Source of the DNA: Clostridia bacterium
GTDB taxonomy: Bacteria; Bacillota; Clostridia; TANB77; CAG-508
Direction of reading: 5' to 3'
NCBI GenBank assembly: GCA_017429505.1
Contig: JAFROW010000009.1
Span: forward strand, 253,809-317,808
Length of the DNA stretch: 64,000 bases
In this document: positions 43,187 through 52,682 of the stretch, one piece after another
Layout of the letters: each line of letters opens with the position of its first letter
Numbering within the stretch: position 1 is the first letter of the stretch
Notes under the pieces: generated by a model
What the model saw: the letters and a program-made list of their open reading frames with translations, nothing else
Told to the model about the DNA's origin: nothing
The model's database searches: none
Position numbers and translations under genes: made by a program

Positions 43187-44032
43187 TTATTTTATAAGTC
43201 CTAAAATTCTTTCTAAATCATCATTTGTTTTGTATTCTATAACAATTTTTCCACTTCTTTTTCCTGCATCAACTTTAACTTTTGTGCCAAAGAATCCTGT
43301 AAATCTATCCTCTATATCTCTATATATAACTTCATACTTTGGATCAAAATCAATTTTATTTTTTTTCCTTTGTATTCTTGCTTCTATCTGTCTACAAGAT
43401 TGATTATTATTAATAATTCTTATAGCCATAGAATACTGTTTTGCAGGATCAGGCTCCATTAAAAGTTGTCTACAATGTCCTTCTGTAAGTTTACCCTCTT
43501 TTGCTAATTCTAATACCTGTGGAGATAAATTTAATATTCTAACAGTGTTTGCAATTCCACTCCTAGATTTCCCAAGAATTTTTGCTATTTCTTCTTGTTT
43601 TAAGTGATATTCTTCCATCAAAGATTTCATTCCAAGAGCTTTATCTACAGGGTTTAAATCCTCTCTTTGAATATTTTCAATCAAAGAAATTTCTTTATTT
43701 TTCTTATCATCATCATCTCTTATAATTGCAGGAATTTCTGTAAGTCCTGCAATTTTTGCAGCTCTCCATCTTCTCTCTCCTGCTACAATTGAAAAATATC
43801 CTTCTTTTTCGGTTACAACAATTGGTTGGATTACTCCATACATTTTTATAGATTCTGCAAGTTCATCTAAAGACTCTTGATCAAATATTTTTCTTGCTTG
43901 GTTTCTATTTGGCTCTATATCTATTATTTTTAAATTTCTCAAACCATCTCCTATTTGTCTCTGTTCTTCTTCAGCTACAGGCATTGAAAATAATGCATCT
44001 AATCCTTTTCCTAATCCAGTTTTTTTAACCAT
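43187..44032 (-). CDS. parB: Chromosome partitioning protein ParB (Spo0J)
   Basis: ParB binds parS and spreads as a CTP-dependent clamp. The N-terminal GLGKGLDALF, the CTP-binding motifs VAGERRWRAAKIAGL and ENIQREDLNPVDKA, and the helix-turn-helix QEEIAKILGKSRSGIANTVRIL are all present in 281 residues. It is co-oriented with parA, 40 bases downstream. In Bacillus it also affects sporulation onset and DnaA control through Soj. Confidence 0.95.
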   Translation of the reverse strand: MVKKTGLGKGLDALFSMPVAEEEQRQIGDGLRNLKIIDIEPNRNQARKIFDQESLDELAESIKMYGVIQPIVVTEKEGYFSIVAGERRWRAAKIAGLTEIPAIIRDDDDKKNKEISLIENIQREDLNPVDKALGMKSLMEEYHLKQEEIAKILGKSRSGIANTVRILNLSPQVLELAKEGKLTEGHCRQLLMEPDPAKQYSMAIRIINNNQSCRQIEARIQRKKNKIDFDPKYEVIYRDIEDRFTGFFGTKVKVDAGKRSGKIVIEYKTNDDLERILGLIK

Positions 44033-44072
44033 TATTTTTCCTCCATTCTTTATTTTTCTTATTTGTATTTTT

Positions 44073-44834
44073 TTAAGTATTTAATTTTAAAAATTCTTTT
44101 CCTAATTTTTCATAACTTTTTGCGCCTTTTGAGTGTGGATCATACACTGTAATTGGCAATCCATAACTTGGTGCCTCACTAACACGCACATTTCTAGGTA
44201 TTACAGTTTTATATACCCTATTATTAAAATATCTTTTAACTTCTTTTACAACTTGATTTGATAAATTAGTTCTAATATCATACATAGTAAGTAATGCCCC
44301 TTCTATGTATAAATCTTTATTTAAATGTTTTTTTACAAGCTCTACTGTGTTTATAAGTTGTCCTAGTCCTTCTAATGCATAATATTCGCACTGAACAGGA
44401 ATTAAAACACTATCAGATGCTGTAAATGCATTTAATGTAATTAATCCTAATGATGGTGGGCAATCTATGAAAATAAAATCAAAATCATCTTTTACCTCTG
44501 CTAACTTTTCTTTCATTCTTTGTTCTCTTGACATCATTGATACAAGCTGAACTTCAGCCCCTGCCAAATTAAGATTAGATGGACATATAGAAAGATTTTT
44601 AACTTCAGTTTTTTTAATTATGTCAACCACAGATAACTCTGAAACTAATAAATCATAAGTAGAAAATTCGTTCTCTTTATCCATTCCAATTCCACTAGTT
44701 GCATTCCCTTGTGGATCTGCATCTATTAATAATATTTTCTTACCTTTTTTTGCAAGTATGGCGCTTAAATTTACTGACGTTGTAGTTTTACCTACTCCAC
44801 CTTTTTGATTAGCTATAGAAATTATTTTACCCAA
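44073..44834 (-). CDS. parA: Chromosome partitioning ATPase ParA (Soj)
   Basis: The protein has the deviant Walker A KGGVGKTTT, the DADPQGNATSG switch and FIDCPPSLG Walker B, and 253 residues equals Soj. I choose TTG at 44834 since GGAGGGAGTAAA precedes it; the longer frame upstream lacks a site and has no similarity to ParA. It works with ParB and DnaA near the origin. Confidence 0.95.
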   Translation of the reverse strand: MGKIISIANQKGGVGKTTTSVNLSAILAKKGKKILLIDADPQGNATSGIGMDKENEFSTYDLLVSELSVVDIIKKTEVKNLSICPSNLNLAGAEVQLVSMMSREQRMKEKLAEVKDDFDFIFIDCPPSLGLITLNAFTASDSVLIPVQCEYYALEGLGQLINTVELVKKHLNKDLYIEGALLTMYDIRTNLSNQVVKEVKRYFNNRVYKTVIPRNVRVSEAPSYGLPITVYDPHSKGAKSYEKLGKEFLKLNT

Positions 44835-45077
44835 TTTACTCCCTCCGTTTCTTCGTTCATTTGTCCATTTTTTGCTTATTTTTAAGTATCTGTATTTTAT
44901 AATAGTTGAAGTAACCTGCACTAATGTTAAAGTTACTTTTCTTATTCCCACTAAATTTTATACTTAAAAATTACATATATAATAATATACAAATATTTAA
45001 AATATGTCAATAATTTTATAAAATATTTTCTATTATTTTCATTCCCACCTAAAGTTTAATTATTCTCAAGAAAAATT

Positions 45078-45094
45078 TGTCGAATTTTGTCGAA
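45078..45094 (+). promoter_or_regulatory. Tandem perfect Spo0A-box-like motifs near parA
   Basis: Two TGTCGAA heptamers at 45078-45084 and 45088-45094, ten bases apart. They lie between rsmG and parA (245 bases upstream of the parA start). In the parA transcription direction the boxes are inverted. Confidence 0.5.
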
Positions 45095-45137
45095 AATGCA
45101 TTTGATTAATTTTTTTATTCTTGAGATTAAGCAATAA

Positions 45138-45184
45138 AATAGGGGATTGTTTCACACATAACCTGTGTGAAACAATCCCCTATT
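45138..45184 (-). terminator. 21-base-pair terminator hairpin after rsmG, with parS-like half sites
   Basis: Positions 45138-45158 pair perfectly with 45164-45184 over a five-base loop. On the minus strand TTTTATT follows, so it is a terminator for rsmG. The stem contains TGTTTCAC and GTGAAACA, the half sites of parS, but 11 bases apart rather than contiguous. Confidence 0.75.
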
Positions 45185-45230
45185 AAACGTTGGTAATAAT
45201 AGTTTCCAAACTTTTTTATCTGTGAAACAT

Positions 45231-45950
45231 TTATCTAATTGGCATTTTTGATGGCATGCCTGATTTTCTTGGATACTTACTTGGCGTTTGCTTAATCTTT
45301 TTGATAATTGCAATATTTCTTTCTATATCTGAATCAGGAAGTACAAATTCTTCTATATTCAAAATCTCTCCACCTAATTCTTTTATTGCAAATTTTGCTT
45401 GTTCCATTTCTTGTTGTATATCTGGACCTTTCATACAAATGCAAATTCCTCCAACTTTAACAAAAGGAATTAAATATTCAGAAAGAGTTGTCATATTCGC
45501 AACTGCTCTAGAAACAGCGATATCATAAATTTCTCTATATTTTTTATTTTGTCCTAATTCCTCTGCTCTACCATGAATAGTCTCAATATTATTTATATTT
45601 AGTTCATGAGAAACTTCATTTAAAAAATTTATTCTTTTATTAAGTGAATCCAATAAAGTTATTCGTTTTGTTTTATCCATAATAGCAATTGGAATTCCTG
45701 GAAATCCTGCCCCAGTTCCAACATCTATTATACTTTTCTCTTTCTCTATATATTTAAGCACTGTCATAGAATCAATAAAATGTTTTAAAATAACATCATT
45801 AATTTCTGTAATTGCAGTTAAATTTATTTTTTCATTCCAATCTAAAAGCAAATTCATATATTTATAAAATTTTATGATTTGTTCATCATTTAACTGAACA
45901 TCTATTTTTTTAGATAATTCCATCATTTTATTTTTAAAATTATCATTCAT
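45231..45950 (-). CDS. rsmG: 16S rRNA 7-methylguanosine methyltransferase
   Basis: RsmG (GidB) methylates G527 of 16S rRNA. The SAM motif IDVGTGAGFPGIPIAI, LLDSLNKRINFL and SRAVANMTTLSEYLIPFV are standard; 239 residues. It is located between mnmG and parA, the usual origin-region place. Confidence 0.95.
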   Translation of the reverse strand: MNDNFKNKMMELSKKIDVQLNDEQIIKFYKYMNLLLDWNEKINLTAITEINDVILKHFIDSMTVLKYIEKEKSIIDVGTGAGFPGIPIAIMDKTKRITLLDSLNKRINFLNEVSHELNINNIETIHGRAEELGQNKKYREIYDIAVSRAVANMTTLSEYLIPFVKVGGICICMKGPDIQQEMEQAKFAIKELGGEILNIEEFVLPDSDIERNIAIIKKIKQTPSKYPRKSGMPSKMPIR

Positions 45951-45965
45951 ATATTTTTCCTTTCT

Positions 45966-45997
45966 TTATCCACATTTTATTAATAAATTGTGGATAA
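45966..45997. promoter_or_regulatory. Convergent pair of perfect DnaA boxes between rsmG and mnmG
   Basis: TTATCCACA (45966-45974) and TGTGGATAA (45989-45997) face each other over 14 bases; they also form a nine-base hairpin in RNA. Location is about 6.6 kb left of oriC. Confidence 0.6.
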
Positions 45998-46011
45998 CTA
46001 TTGTATATACT

Positions 46012-47880
46012 CTATCTTTTAATTTGCAAATAAATAAGTAACACATTAATATCTGCTGGTGAAACTCCTGAAATTCTTGAAGCTTGGCCAATTGATGTAG
46101 GCTTTACTTTATTTAGTTTTTGCATAGCTTCAATTCTTAAACCTTTTATAGAAGAATACTCTATATCTTCAGAAAGTTTTTTATTTTCTAGTTTTTTAAA
46201 CTTCTTAACTTGTTCTTCTTCCATTTTAATATAACCTTCATATTTTATTTGAATTTCAACTTCTTCTTTTTCTGCAATAGAAAGCTTTGGTCTTGCTTCA
46301 TCAATTTCTTCTAAATCTTTATATGTAAGTTCTGTTCTTTTTAGCAAATCTGCCATTTTTGTACCTGTATTTAACGGAGTAGTTCCATGTTCTTCAAGAA
46401 ACTTATTCACTTTTTCTGTAGGTTTTACTACTTTATTTTTTAATCTTTCTATTTCATTTTCTATATTTGCTTTTTTTAATAAAAATCTTTCATATCTTTC
46501 ATCAGAAATAAGCCCAACCTTATGTCCAATTTCAGTTAATCTTAAATCTGCATTATCTTGCCTTAAAAGTAGCCTATATTCCGCTCTTGAGGTCATCATT
46601 CTATATGGTTCATTAGTTCCTTTTGTAACTAAATCATCAATTAAAACTCCAATGTATCCTTGTGTTCTATCTAAAACAACAGGCTCTTTTCCTTTAATTT
46701 TCATTGCACTATTTATTCCTGCCATAAGTCCTTGACATGCAGCCTCTTCATATCCGGAACTACCATTAGTTTGTCCTGCAAAAAACAATCCACTAATTCC
46801 TTTATATTCTAAAGAAAGCTTTAGTTCAGATGGATCTATACAATCATATTCAATTGCATATGCAGGTCTTGTAAATTCAGCATGTTCCAAACCAGGAATT
46901 GTTCTATACATAGCTATTTGAACATCTTCTGGAAGTGAAGAACTCATTCCTTGAGCATACATTTCATCTGTATCTAACCCAATTGGCTCAATAAAAATTT
47001 GATGTCTTTTTTTGTCTGCAAATCTTACAACTTTATCCTCTATAGATGGACAATATCTAGGTCCTGTTCCTTCAATTACTCCTGCATATAAAGGAGAACG
47101 ATGCAAATTTTCTTTTATAATTCTATGTGTTTCTTCATTTGTATAAGTTAAATAACAATCTTGTTGATCAAAATCTTTTACTTCATCATCTAAAGAAAAT
47201 GGAACTATGTTGTTATCTCCCTTTTGTACTTCCATTTTTGAAAAATCAATACTTTTTCTGTTTATTCTTGCAGGTGTACCTGTCTTAAATCTTACTATTT
47301 TAACACCTAAATCTTTTAAACATTCAGATAATTTATTTGCTGGGAAAACTCCATCAGGTCCACTCTCTTGAGAAAATTCACCAATAAATATTTTACCTTT
47401 TAAATATGTTCCTGTTGAAACTATTACAGATTTTACCTTATAAATAGCGCCTACAGAAGTTTCTATAGATACAACTTTTCCGTTTTCTACATTAATTTTT
47501 GTAATCTCTGCTTGTTTTAACTCCAAATTTTCTTGTCTTTCTATTGTATGCTTCATTTCCATCTGATATCTTTTTCTATCTGCCTGAGCTCTTAAAGAAT
47601 GCACAGCAGGCCCTTTTGAAGTATTAAGCATTTTTATTTGTATCATGGTTTTATCTATATTTTTTCCCATTTCGCCACCAAGGCAATCAATTTCTCTTAC
47701 TAAATGTCCCTTCGAGCTTCCTCCTATATGAGGGTTACAAGGCATATTAGCAACAGCCTCTAAGCTTATTGAAAAAATTAAAGTTTTCATTCCAAGTCTT
47801 GCAGCTGCTAGTGCTGCTTCACAACCTGCATGCCCAGCTCCAATTACTGCTACATCATATTCTCCCGCATTATAACTCAT
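46012..47880 (-). CDS. mnmG: tRNA uridine 5-carboxymethylaminomethyl modification enzyme, FAD-binding
   Basis: MnmG (GidA) works with MnmE on U34 of certain tRNAs. FAD motif [17 protein letters not shown] is at the N-terminus, then [22 protein letters not shown] and GFFAGQTNG-type [18 protein letters not shown]. 622 residues is normal. The start follows GGAGAAATG-type spacing. Confidence 0.96.
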   Translation of the reverse strand: MSYNAGEYDVAVIGAGHAGCEAALAAARLGMKTLIFSISLEAVANMPCNPHIGGSSKGHLVREIDCLGGEMGKNIDKTMIQIKMLNTSKGPAVHSLRAQADRKRYQMEMKHTIERQENLELKQAEITKINVENGKVVSIETSVGAIYKVKSVIVSTGTYLKGKIFIGEFSQESGPDGVFPANKLSECLKDLGVKIVRFKTGTPARINRKSIDFSKMEVQKGDNNIVPFSLDDEVKDFDQQDCYLTYTNEETHRIIKENLHRSPLYAGVIEGTGPRYCPSIEDKVVRFADKKRHQIFIEPIGLDTDEMYAQGMSSSLPEDVQIAMYRTIPGLEHAEFTRPAYAIEYDCIDPSELKLSLEYKGISGLFFAGQTNGSSGYEEAACQGLMAGINSAMKIKGKEPVVLDRTQGYIGVLIDDLVTKGTNEPYRMMTSRAEYRLLLRQDNADLRLTEIGHKVGLISDERYERFLLKKANIENEIERLKNKVVKPTEKVNKFLEEHGTTPLNTGTKMADLLKRTELTYKDLEEIDEARPKLSIAEKEEVEIQIKYEGYIKMEEEQVKKFKKLENKKLSEDIEYSSIKGLRIEAMQKLNKVKPTSIGQASRISGVSPADINVLLIYLQIKR

Positions 47881-47926
47881 TTTTCATTTCTCCTTTTTTA
47901 CATAATAGTTTTACGTATTTGTTATT

Positions 47927-48106
47927 TTTAATAAATAAATATTTTGAGAAACAATTTTATTTAACTAAATAGATTAGAAATTATTATTAATTTTTCAAGG
48001 GAATCTAAAAACAAGCTTTTTTTAGGGTGCTTGAAAAATTAATTAGAATTTCTTATCGTTAAATGCAAGTTACCTAAAATTTTTCGAAAAATATTTATTT
48101 ATTAAA
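47927..48106. repeat. Nested inverted-repeat element upstream of mnmG
   Basis: Outer 19-base perfect arms (47927-47945 and 48088-48106) enclose further nested pairs, including TTAATTTTTCAAG/CTTGAAAAATTAA. The left arm TATTTTGAGAA with TTATTTAACTAA is also found at the element at 49536. No open frame. Confidence 0.65.
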
Positions 48107-48130
48107 TTAATTATAAAATATAATAAAATT

Positions 48131-49501
48131 TTACTTTCCAAGACAAAACCTTGCAAAAATCTCATTAATTATCTCTTCTCCAGCCTCTTCTCCTGTTATA
48201 GCACCTAAATTAGCAAGTACATCTTTCAAGCTAATTGCAATTATGTCAACAGGCATTCCGTCTTTCAAAATATTTTCAGCCTTATTTAAATTTTCTATTG
48301 CTTTTGAAATCAAATTTTTATGTCTTTCATTTGTAATAACAATATCATTATCTAAATTTATTTCGTCTAAATTAAACATATCTGTAATTCTTTTGAAAAG
48401 CGTTTCTAATCCAATTTTATTTTTTGCTGACAAGTTTATCACATTTTTGTCAAAAACTTCTAATTTTGGATTTTCAGCCGTTATTTTTTGTTCTAAATCT
48501 ATTTTATTTAAAATGATAATTGACTTTTTATTTTTTGCAATTTCTAAAATTTCTAAATCCTCTTTTGAAAAATCTTTGCTCGAATCAAAAATTGCAATAA
48601 TTAAATCTGCACTTTCTGCTAATTTTTTAGATTTTTCAATTCCTATCATTTCAACTTCATCTTTTGCTTCTCGTATTCCTGCTGTATCTATAAGATTAAG
48701 AGGAATTCCATTAATAGTTACAAATTCTTCAATTGTATCTCTTGTTGTTCCCTCTATTTCAGTCACTATTGCTCTGTCTTCTTTTAAAATTGCATTTAAA
48801 AGAGACGATTTTCCCGCATTTGGTTTACCTATTATTACTGTCTTTATCCCTTGTCTTATTATTTTTCCATTATCAAAGGATTTTTTTAAATTTTCTAATT
48901 TTATTCTTGATTTCTCTATAGTACTTAAAATATCGTTATTTGTAATATCAGGTGTATCATATTCAGGATAATCTATAGAAACTTCTATATTTGTCATTAT
49001 CTCTAACAAATCATTTTTTATTTCATTTATCTTTTCAGACAAAAAACCCTCTAACTGCTTTATTCCTTCTTTTGCCTCCCTATCTGATTTTGCATTAATT
49101 ATATCAATTATGGATTCTGCTTGAGAAAGGTCTATTCTCCCACCTAAAAAAGCTCTTTTTGTAAATTCTCCCGGTTCAGCAAGTTCTGCCCCATTTTTTA
49201 AACAAAGTTCAAGAATTTTGCGCATTATAACTGTTCCACCATGAGAATTAATTTCACACATATCTTCTGTAGTATAACTTTTTGGAGCTTTAAAGTATGA
49301 AACTAAAACTTCATCTATATTTTTTTCTTCATCTACAATATGTCCATATTTTATAGTATATCCTGGAATTTCTTCAATATTTTTAGGGCTTTTTGCTCTA
49401 AAGATTTTATCTAATACTTTAAAAGTATTTTCTCCACTCATTCTTATTATTCCAATTCCACCAATCCCTGGTGCAGTTGAAATTGAAGCAATTGTACTCA
49501 T
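48131..49501 (-). CDS. mnmE: tRNA modification GTPase
   Basis: MnmE pairs with MnmG in U34 tRNA modification. TIASISTAPGIGGIGIIRMSG begins the folate-binding domain; the G domain has GKPNAGKSSL, IEGTTRDTIEE and IDTAG; the C-terminus ends FARFCLGK with the essential cysteine. 456 residues. The start at 49501 is preferred by spacing to GGAAGA. Confidence 0.96.
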   Translation of the reverse strand: MSTIASISTAPGIGGIGIIRMSGENTFKVLDKIFRAKSPKNIEEIPGYTIKYGHIVDEEKNIDEVLVSYFKAPKSYTTEDMCEINSHGGTVIMRKILELCLKNGAELAEPGEFTKRAFLGGRIDLSQAESIIDIINAKSDREAKEGIKQLEGFLSEKINEIKNDLLEIMTNIEVSIDYPEYDTPDITNNDILSTIEKSRIKLENLKKSFDNGKIIRQGIKTVIIGKPNAGKSSLLNAILKEDRAIVTEIEGTTRDTIEEFVTINGIPLNLIDTAGIREAKDEVEMIGIEKSKKLAESADLIIAIFDSSKDFSKEDLEILEIAKNKKSIIILNKIDLEQKITAENPKLEVFDKNVINLSAKNKIGLETLFKRITDMFNLDEINLDNDIVITNERHKNLISKAIENLNKAENILKDGMPVDIIAISLKDVLANLGAITGEEAGEEIINEIFARFCLGK

Positions 49502-49535
49502 CCTCATTCTTCCTTTCTAAACAATTAATTTTTAA

Positions 49536-49660
49536 TATATAAGTATTTTGAGAATTATTCTTATTTAACTAACTAAAAAGAAGCCAAAGCGAGAATAATC
49601 TTATATATATCAGATTAAATCTTCACTTTGACTTCAGATTTAAATATTTAATTAATATTT
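49536..49660. repeat. Intergenic inverted-repeat element upstream of mnmE
   Basis: ATATATAAG plus ATTATTCT on the left match ATATATAAGATTATTCT on the right (bulged). Shared with the 47927 element are TATTTTGAGAA and TTATTTAACTAA. Limits are approximate. Confidence 0.45.
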
Positions 49661-49669
49661 GATACAACT

Positions 49670-50368
49670 TTATTTTAAACTGATTACAAGTCTTCTTCTA
49701 GGCTCTTCACCTATACTATGAGTTGTAACTTTATTTGAGTTTTGTAATTTTGAGTGAATTATTTTTCTTTCATAAGGCTTCATTGGTTCAAGTGTAACAG
49801 GTCTACCTGTTCTAATAACTCTCTTTTCCATTCTTTCAGCCAATTCTTCTAGAGTTTTAACTCTTTTATTTTTATATTCTTCAATATCTAAAATTACTCT
49901 AACTCTTGTTTCTAGGTTTTTACTTGCAACAGCAACTAAAATATTTTGAACTGAATATAAAGTTTCTCCTCTATAACCTATTAGATGTCCAGCTTCAGTT
50001 CCAGTTATTGAAACTAAAAGTCCTGTTTCGTCTTTTTTTATTGCATATTTTATATCTTGTCCTATTTTTGGCAAAAATTCTTCTAAAAATATTTTTACAT
50101 TATCTTCAGCTGTATTAAGTTCTTGTTCAGTATATTTTCTTATTTCTCTTGGCTTACTAATAACTTCAACTTTTTCATCTTTTTTATTATCTTTTAGAGT
50201 CAATTCAACCTTTACAACTCTAGGTGCTAAAATACTAAAAAAGCTTCTTTTATCTTCACTTTCAAGTACTTTTACATCAACTTGATTTTTTGTTACATGT
50301 AACTGCTTTAAGCCATTTTCAATAGCTTCATTTGTTGTTTTTCCTTCAGAAATAATACTATTAGGCAT
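49670..50368 (-). CDS. jag: Jag/KhpB RNA-binding protein
   Basis: The Jag_N domain is at the N-terminus (SIISEGKTTNEAIENGLKQL), followed by a KH domain (GTEAGHLIGYRGETLYSVQNIL) and an R3H domain (THSIGEEPRRRLVIS). 232 residues. It overlaps yidC by eight bases. KhpB binds RNA and influences cell shape and, in Bacillus, sporulation. Confidence 0.92.
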   Translation of the reverse strand: MPNSIISEGKTTNEAIENGLKQLHVTKNQVDVKVLESEDKRSFFSILAPRVVKVELTLKDNKKDEKVEVISKPREIRKYTEQELNTAEDNVKIFLEEFLPKIGQDIKYAIKKDETGLLVSITGTEAGHLIGYRGETLYSVQNILVAVASKNLETRVRVILDIEEYKNKRVKTLEELAERMEKRVIRTGRPVTLEPMKPYERKIIHSKLQNSNKVTTHSIGEEPRRRLVISLK

Positions 50369-51359
50369 CAGCTTCTGCCTCCTCTTCTTTATTTAAAATT
50401 TTATTTAATACTAATCTTTCTATAATCATTAAAACATTATTCATTAACCAATATAAAGCTAAACCCAAAGGTGCAATAATAGCAATAGTTACAGACATTA
50501 TAGGCATCATCCAAACCATGGTCTTACTCATGTCTTCGGTTGGATTATACTTCTCTTCCTGTTCTGTTCCATCTGTTATAAGCTTTTTCTCTTCATTCTT
50601 TTTCTTCTTTGTCGTTGACGAAGATATTCTAATAGATATAAATGAAGATATAACATAAAGAATTGGTATTATAAGCACTTTTATATCTGTTGGATTTTTT
50701 GTTGGAACTTGACTTAAGTCTATACCCAAAAAGTCCATATTTAAATTTGCTTGATCTGCATATTTCTCTATATCAAAGCTTTCTGTATTAGATTTTTCTG
50801 TTTTTGTAGTTTCTGTCTTTTCGTTTTTTTCTTCTACTTTTTCTTTATCAGATACTTCTTTAACTTCTTCATTATTTTCTACGGAATTGTTGTTTTGAAG
50901 ATTCTTTACATACTGAATTATTGCTATTTCTTGATAAGCATTTTTTGTGTTATTATCTTGTTTTGTTACTATCTCTCCTATTTTACTTATTGCATCTTGA
51001 TCCATCTTTACCATATACGTTAAAGGCTGTCTAACAAGCAAAAATATAGAAAATAATAAAATAATTTGAACAATAGAACTCAAACAACCCGAAAATGGGC
51101 TCATACCTTCCCTTTTATATAAAGCCATCATTTCCTGATTAAGCTTTTCGGGCTCATTTTTATACTTGAATTGAAGTTGTTTTAATTCTCCCTGTATTTT
51201 CTCATTCTTCTTCAATGTTTTTTGCTGTTTCATAGAAATTGGTAGCATTAGTACCTTAACAAGTACAGAAAATAAAATAATTGCCCATCCATAATTTCCA
51301 ACAATATTATACAACAATTTTAAAACATATCCAAATATATTTGCAAAAAAAGCTAACAT
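50361..51359 (-). CDS. yidC: Membrane protein insertase YidC (SpoIIIJ/OxaA)
   Basis: YidC inserts membrane proteins. NYGWAIILFSVLVKVLMLPISMKQQKTLKKNEKIQ has the conserved hydrophilic-groove arginine/lysine region, and the C-terminal helices MMPIMSVTIAIIAPLGLALYWLMNN are standard. A charged, glutamate-rich segment (residues 160-205) lies between helices 2 and 3, an unusual insertion. The start follows GGAGGGTAGAA. SpoIIIJ-type insertase is needed for sporulation in Bacillus. Confidence 0.92.
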   Translation of the reverse strand: MLAFFANIFGYVLKLLYNIVGNYGWAIILFSVLVKVLMLPISMKQQKTLKKNEKIQGELKQLQFKYKNEPEKLNQEMMALYKREGMSPFSGCLSSIVQIILLFSIFLLVRQPLTYMVKMDQDAISKIGEIVTKQDNNTKNAYQEIAIIQYVKNLQNNNSVENNEEVKEVSDKEKVEEKNEKTETTKTEKSNTESFDIEKYADQANLNMDFLGIDLSQVPTKNPTDIKVLIIPILYVISSFISIRISSSTTKKKKNEEKKLITDGTEQEEKYNPTEDMSKTMVWMMPIMSVTIAIIAPLGLALYWLMNNVLMIIERLVLNKILNKEEEAEADA

Positions 51360-51374
51360 TTTCTACCCTCCGAT

Positions 51375-51593
51375 TTACTTTAATGGGTCATATCCACCTT
51401 TTGAAAAAGGATTACATCTTAAAATCCTAGCTAATCCAAGCAATGTCCCTTTAAATACACCATATTTTTCTATGGCTTGTTTTGTATATTCAGAGCATGT
51501 TGGATAAAACTTGCATTTAATATTTTTGTAATCTAACCATGCAGATATATTTCTTTGATACCATTCAATCATTTTAATTAATATTTTTTTCAT
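51375..51593 (-). CDS. yidD: Membrane protein insertion efficiency factor
   Basis: [23 protein letters not shown] and [19 protein letters not shown] with [13 protein letters not shown] match YidD. 72 residues. The start at 51593 follows GAGTGATTAAA; the earlier GTG is less likely. Confidence 0.92.
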   Translation of the reverse strand: MKKILIKMIEWYQRNISAWLDYKNIKCKFYPTCSEYTKQAIEKYGVFKGTLLGLARILRCNPFSKGGYDPLK

Positions 51594-51672
51594 TTTAATC
51601 ACTCAAAACTATAAATTTTTCACTCTATTCAAATTATTATTATCCTAATAATTTTATAATTAATAACTAAAG

Positions 51673-52023
51673 TTAAATATTTTCTTTTAAAAGATTTGAT
51701 TTTTCTAGAATCTTTTGCATATCTTTTTTTACTTGGTAAAAGTCAATATTCTCAATATTAACCTTCTTCTTAACTAAAAATACTATGCTTTTACCTATAG
51801 AAATATTTTCTTCATAATATGCATAATTCTCTCTAAGTAGTCTCTTAATTCTATTTCTTTGAAATGCATGTCCTGCTTTGGAGCTAACAGCTAATCCTAA
51901 ATAATTAGAATTCTTTCCATTATTTAGGATAAATGCTTCTATTGCTTCTCCTGAATAGTATGTTCCTCTAGAAAATACATTACTAAATTCATAGTTCTTT
52001 TTTAACATCTTTGTTTTTTTCAT
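51673..52023 (-). CDS. rnpA: Ribonuclease P protein component
   Basis: KKNYEFSNVFSRGTYYSGEAIEAFI, then the RNP-binding motif RNRIKRLLRENYAYYE, typical of RnpA. 116 residues. The start follows AAAGGA. It is downstream of rpmH. Confidence 0.93.
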   Translation of the reverse strand: MKKTKMLKKNYEFSNVFSRGTYYSGEAIEAFILNNGKNSNYLGLAVSSKAGHAFQRNRIKRLLRENYAYYEENISIGKSIVFLVKKKVNIENIDFYQVKKDMQKILEKSNLLKENI

Positions 52024-52041
52024 CTAACAAAATCCTTTAAA

Positions 52042-52176
52042 TTAAGCACAAATTTTCTTTCTACCTTTTGCACGTCTTGCTTTTAAAACATTTCTACCTG
52101 ATTTTGTTGACATTCTTTTTAAAAATCCATGTTCTTTTTTAGTTTGTCTTTTTTTAGGTTGATATGTCATTTTCAT
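52042..52176 (-). CDS. rpmH: 50S ribosomal protein L34
   Basis: The 44-residue frame reads [19 protein letters not shown] and ends with [10 protein letters not shown]. It is too short for most ORF finders. AGGAGG lies ten bases before the ATG at 52176. Its consensus promoter is upstream at 52218-52246. Confidence 0.95.
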   Translation of the reverse strand: MKMTYQPKKRQTKKEHGFLKRMSTKSGRNVLKARRAKGRKKICA

Positions 52177-52217
52177 ACCCTAAGCACCTCCTAAATTAAA
52201 TTTACACAAGTGTAACT

Positions 52218-52246
52218 ATTATATCTTCTTTTTTTTTAATTGTCAA
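52218..52246 (-). promoter_or_regulatory. Sigma-A-type promoter of rpmH-rnpA
   Basis: Minus-strand TTGACA (52241-52246) and TATAAT (52218-52223) with 17-base spacing, a full consensus. Confidence 0.85.
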
Positions 52247-52394
52247 TGCTTTTTGAATAATTTTTATTTTTTTCTTAAGGAAATAAGGTTTTCAAGGATT
52301 TTTTATATATTTTTTTAAATTTTTGTTGCATTTTATAAAAAAATGTTGTATAACTTTTTTAAACAATATTTTTTGTAAATTTTGTAAATTTTTT

Positions 52395-52590
52395 TAATCT
52401 TGTCCACAAGTTTTCCACAATTTGTTGATAAGTTTTCCACTTAAAATTTACAAAAAATATTATTTTTGTAATATTTCAAAAGTATACTTGCATAGCCGTT
52501 TTTAAGCTATAAATATTTGTTCGAATACGAGATTTTTTTTACAAAAATATTACAAAGTTATCAACATATGTGGATAACTTTGTGGATAAC
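52395..52590. other. oriC part 1: DnaA-box cluster upstream of dnaA
   Basis: Two perfect boxes TGTGGATAA (52569-52577 and 52581-52589) and several one-mismatch boxes (TTGTCCACA at 52400-52408, TTTTCCACA at 52411-52419, TTATCAACA at 52558-52566). The flanking sequence is AT-rich. This is the usual position upstream of dnaA. Confidence 0.8.
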
Positions 52591-52682
52591 TTTTATATTT
52601 ACACAATTTTCTTTTCGTTACATAATAAGTTACATTTTGAAAATATAAAAAATACGACTTAATGTCAGAATGGAGGCTAAAA

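Noticed and set aside
45138-45184. Canonical parS site
   Set aside because: Half sites are 11 bases apart, not contiguous; the hairpin has a T-tract and works as a terminator.
48243-48971. Long plus-strand frame over mnmE
   Set aside because: Antisense shadow of mnmE with no RBS and hydrophobic low-complexity translation.
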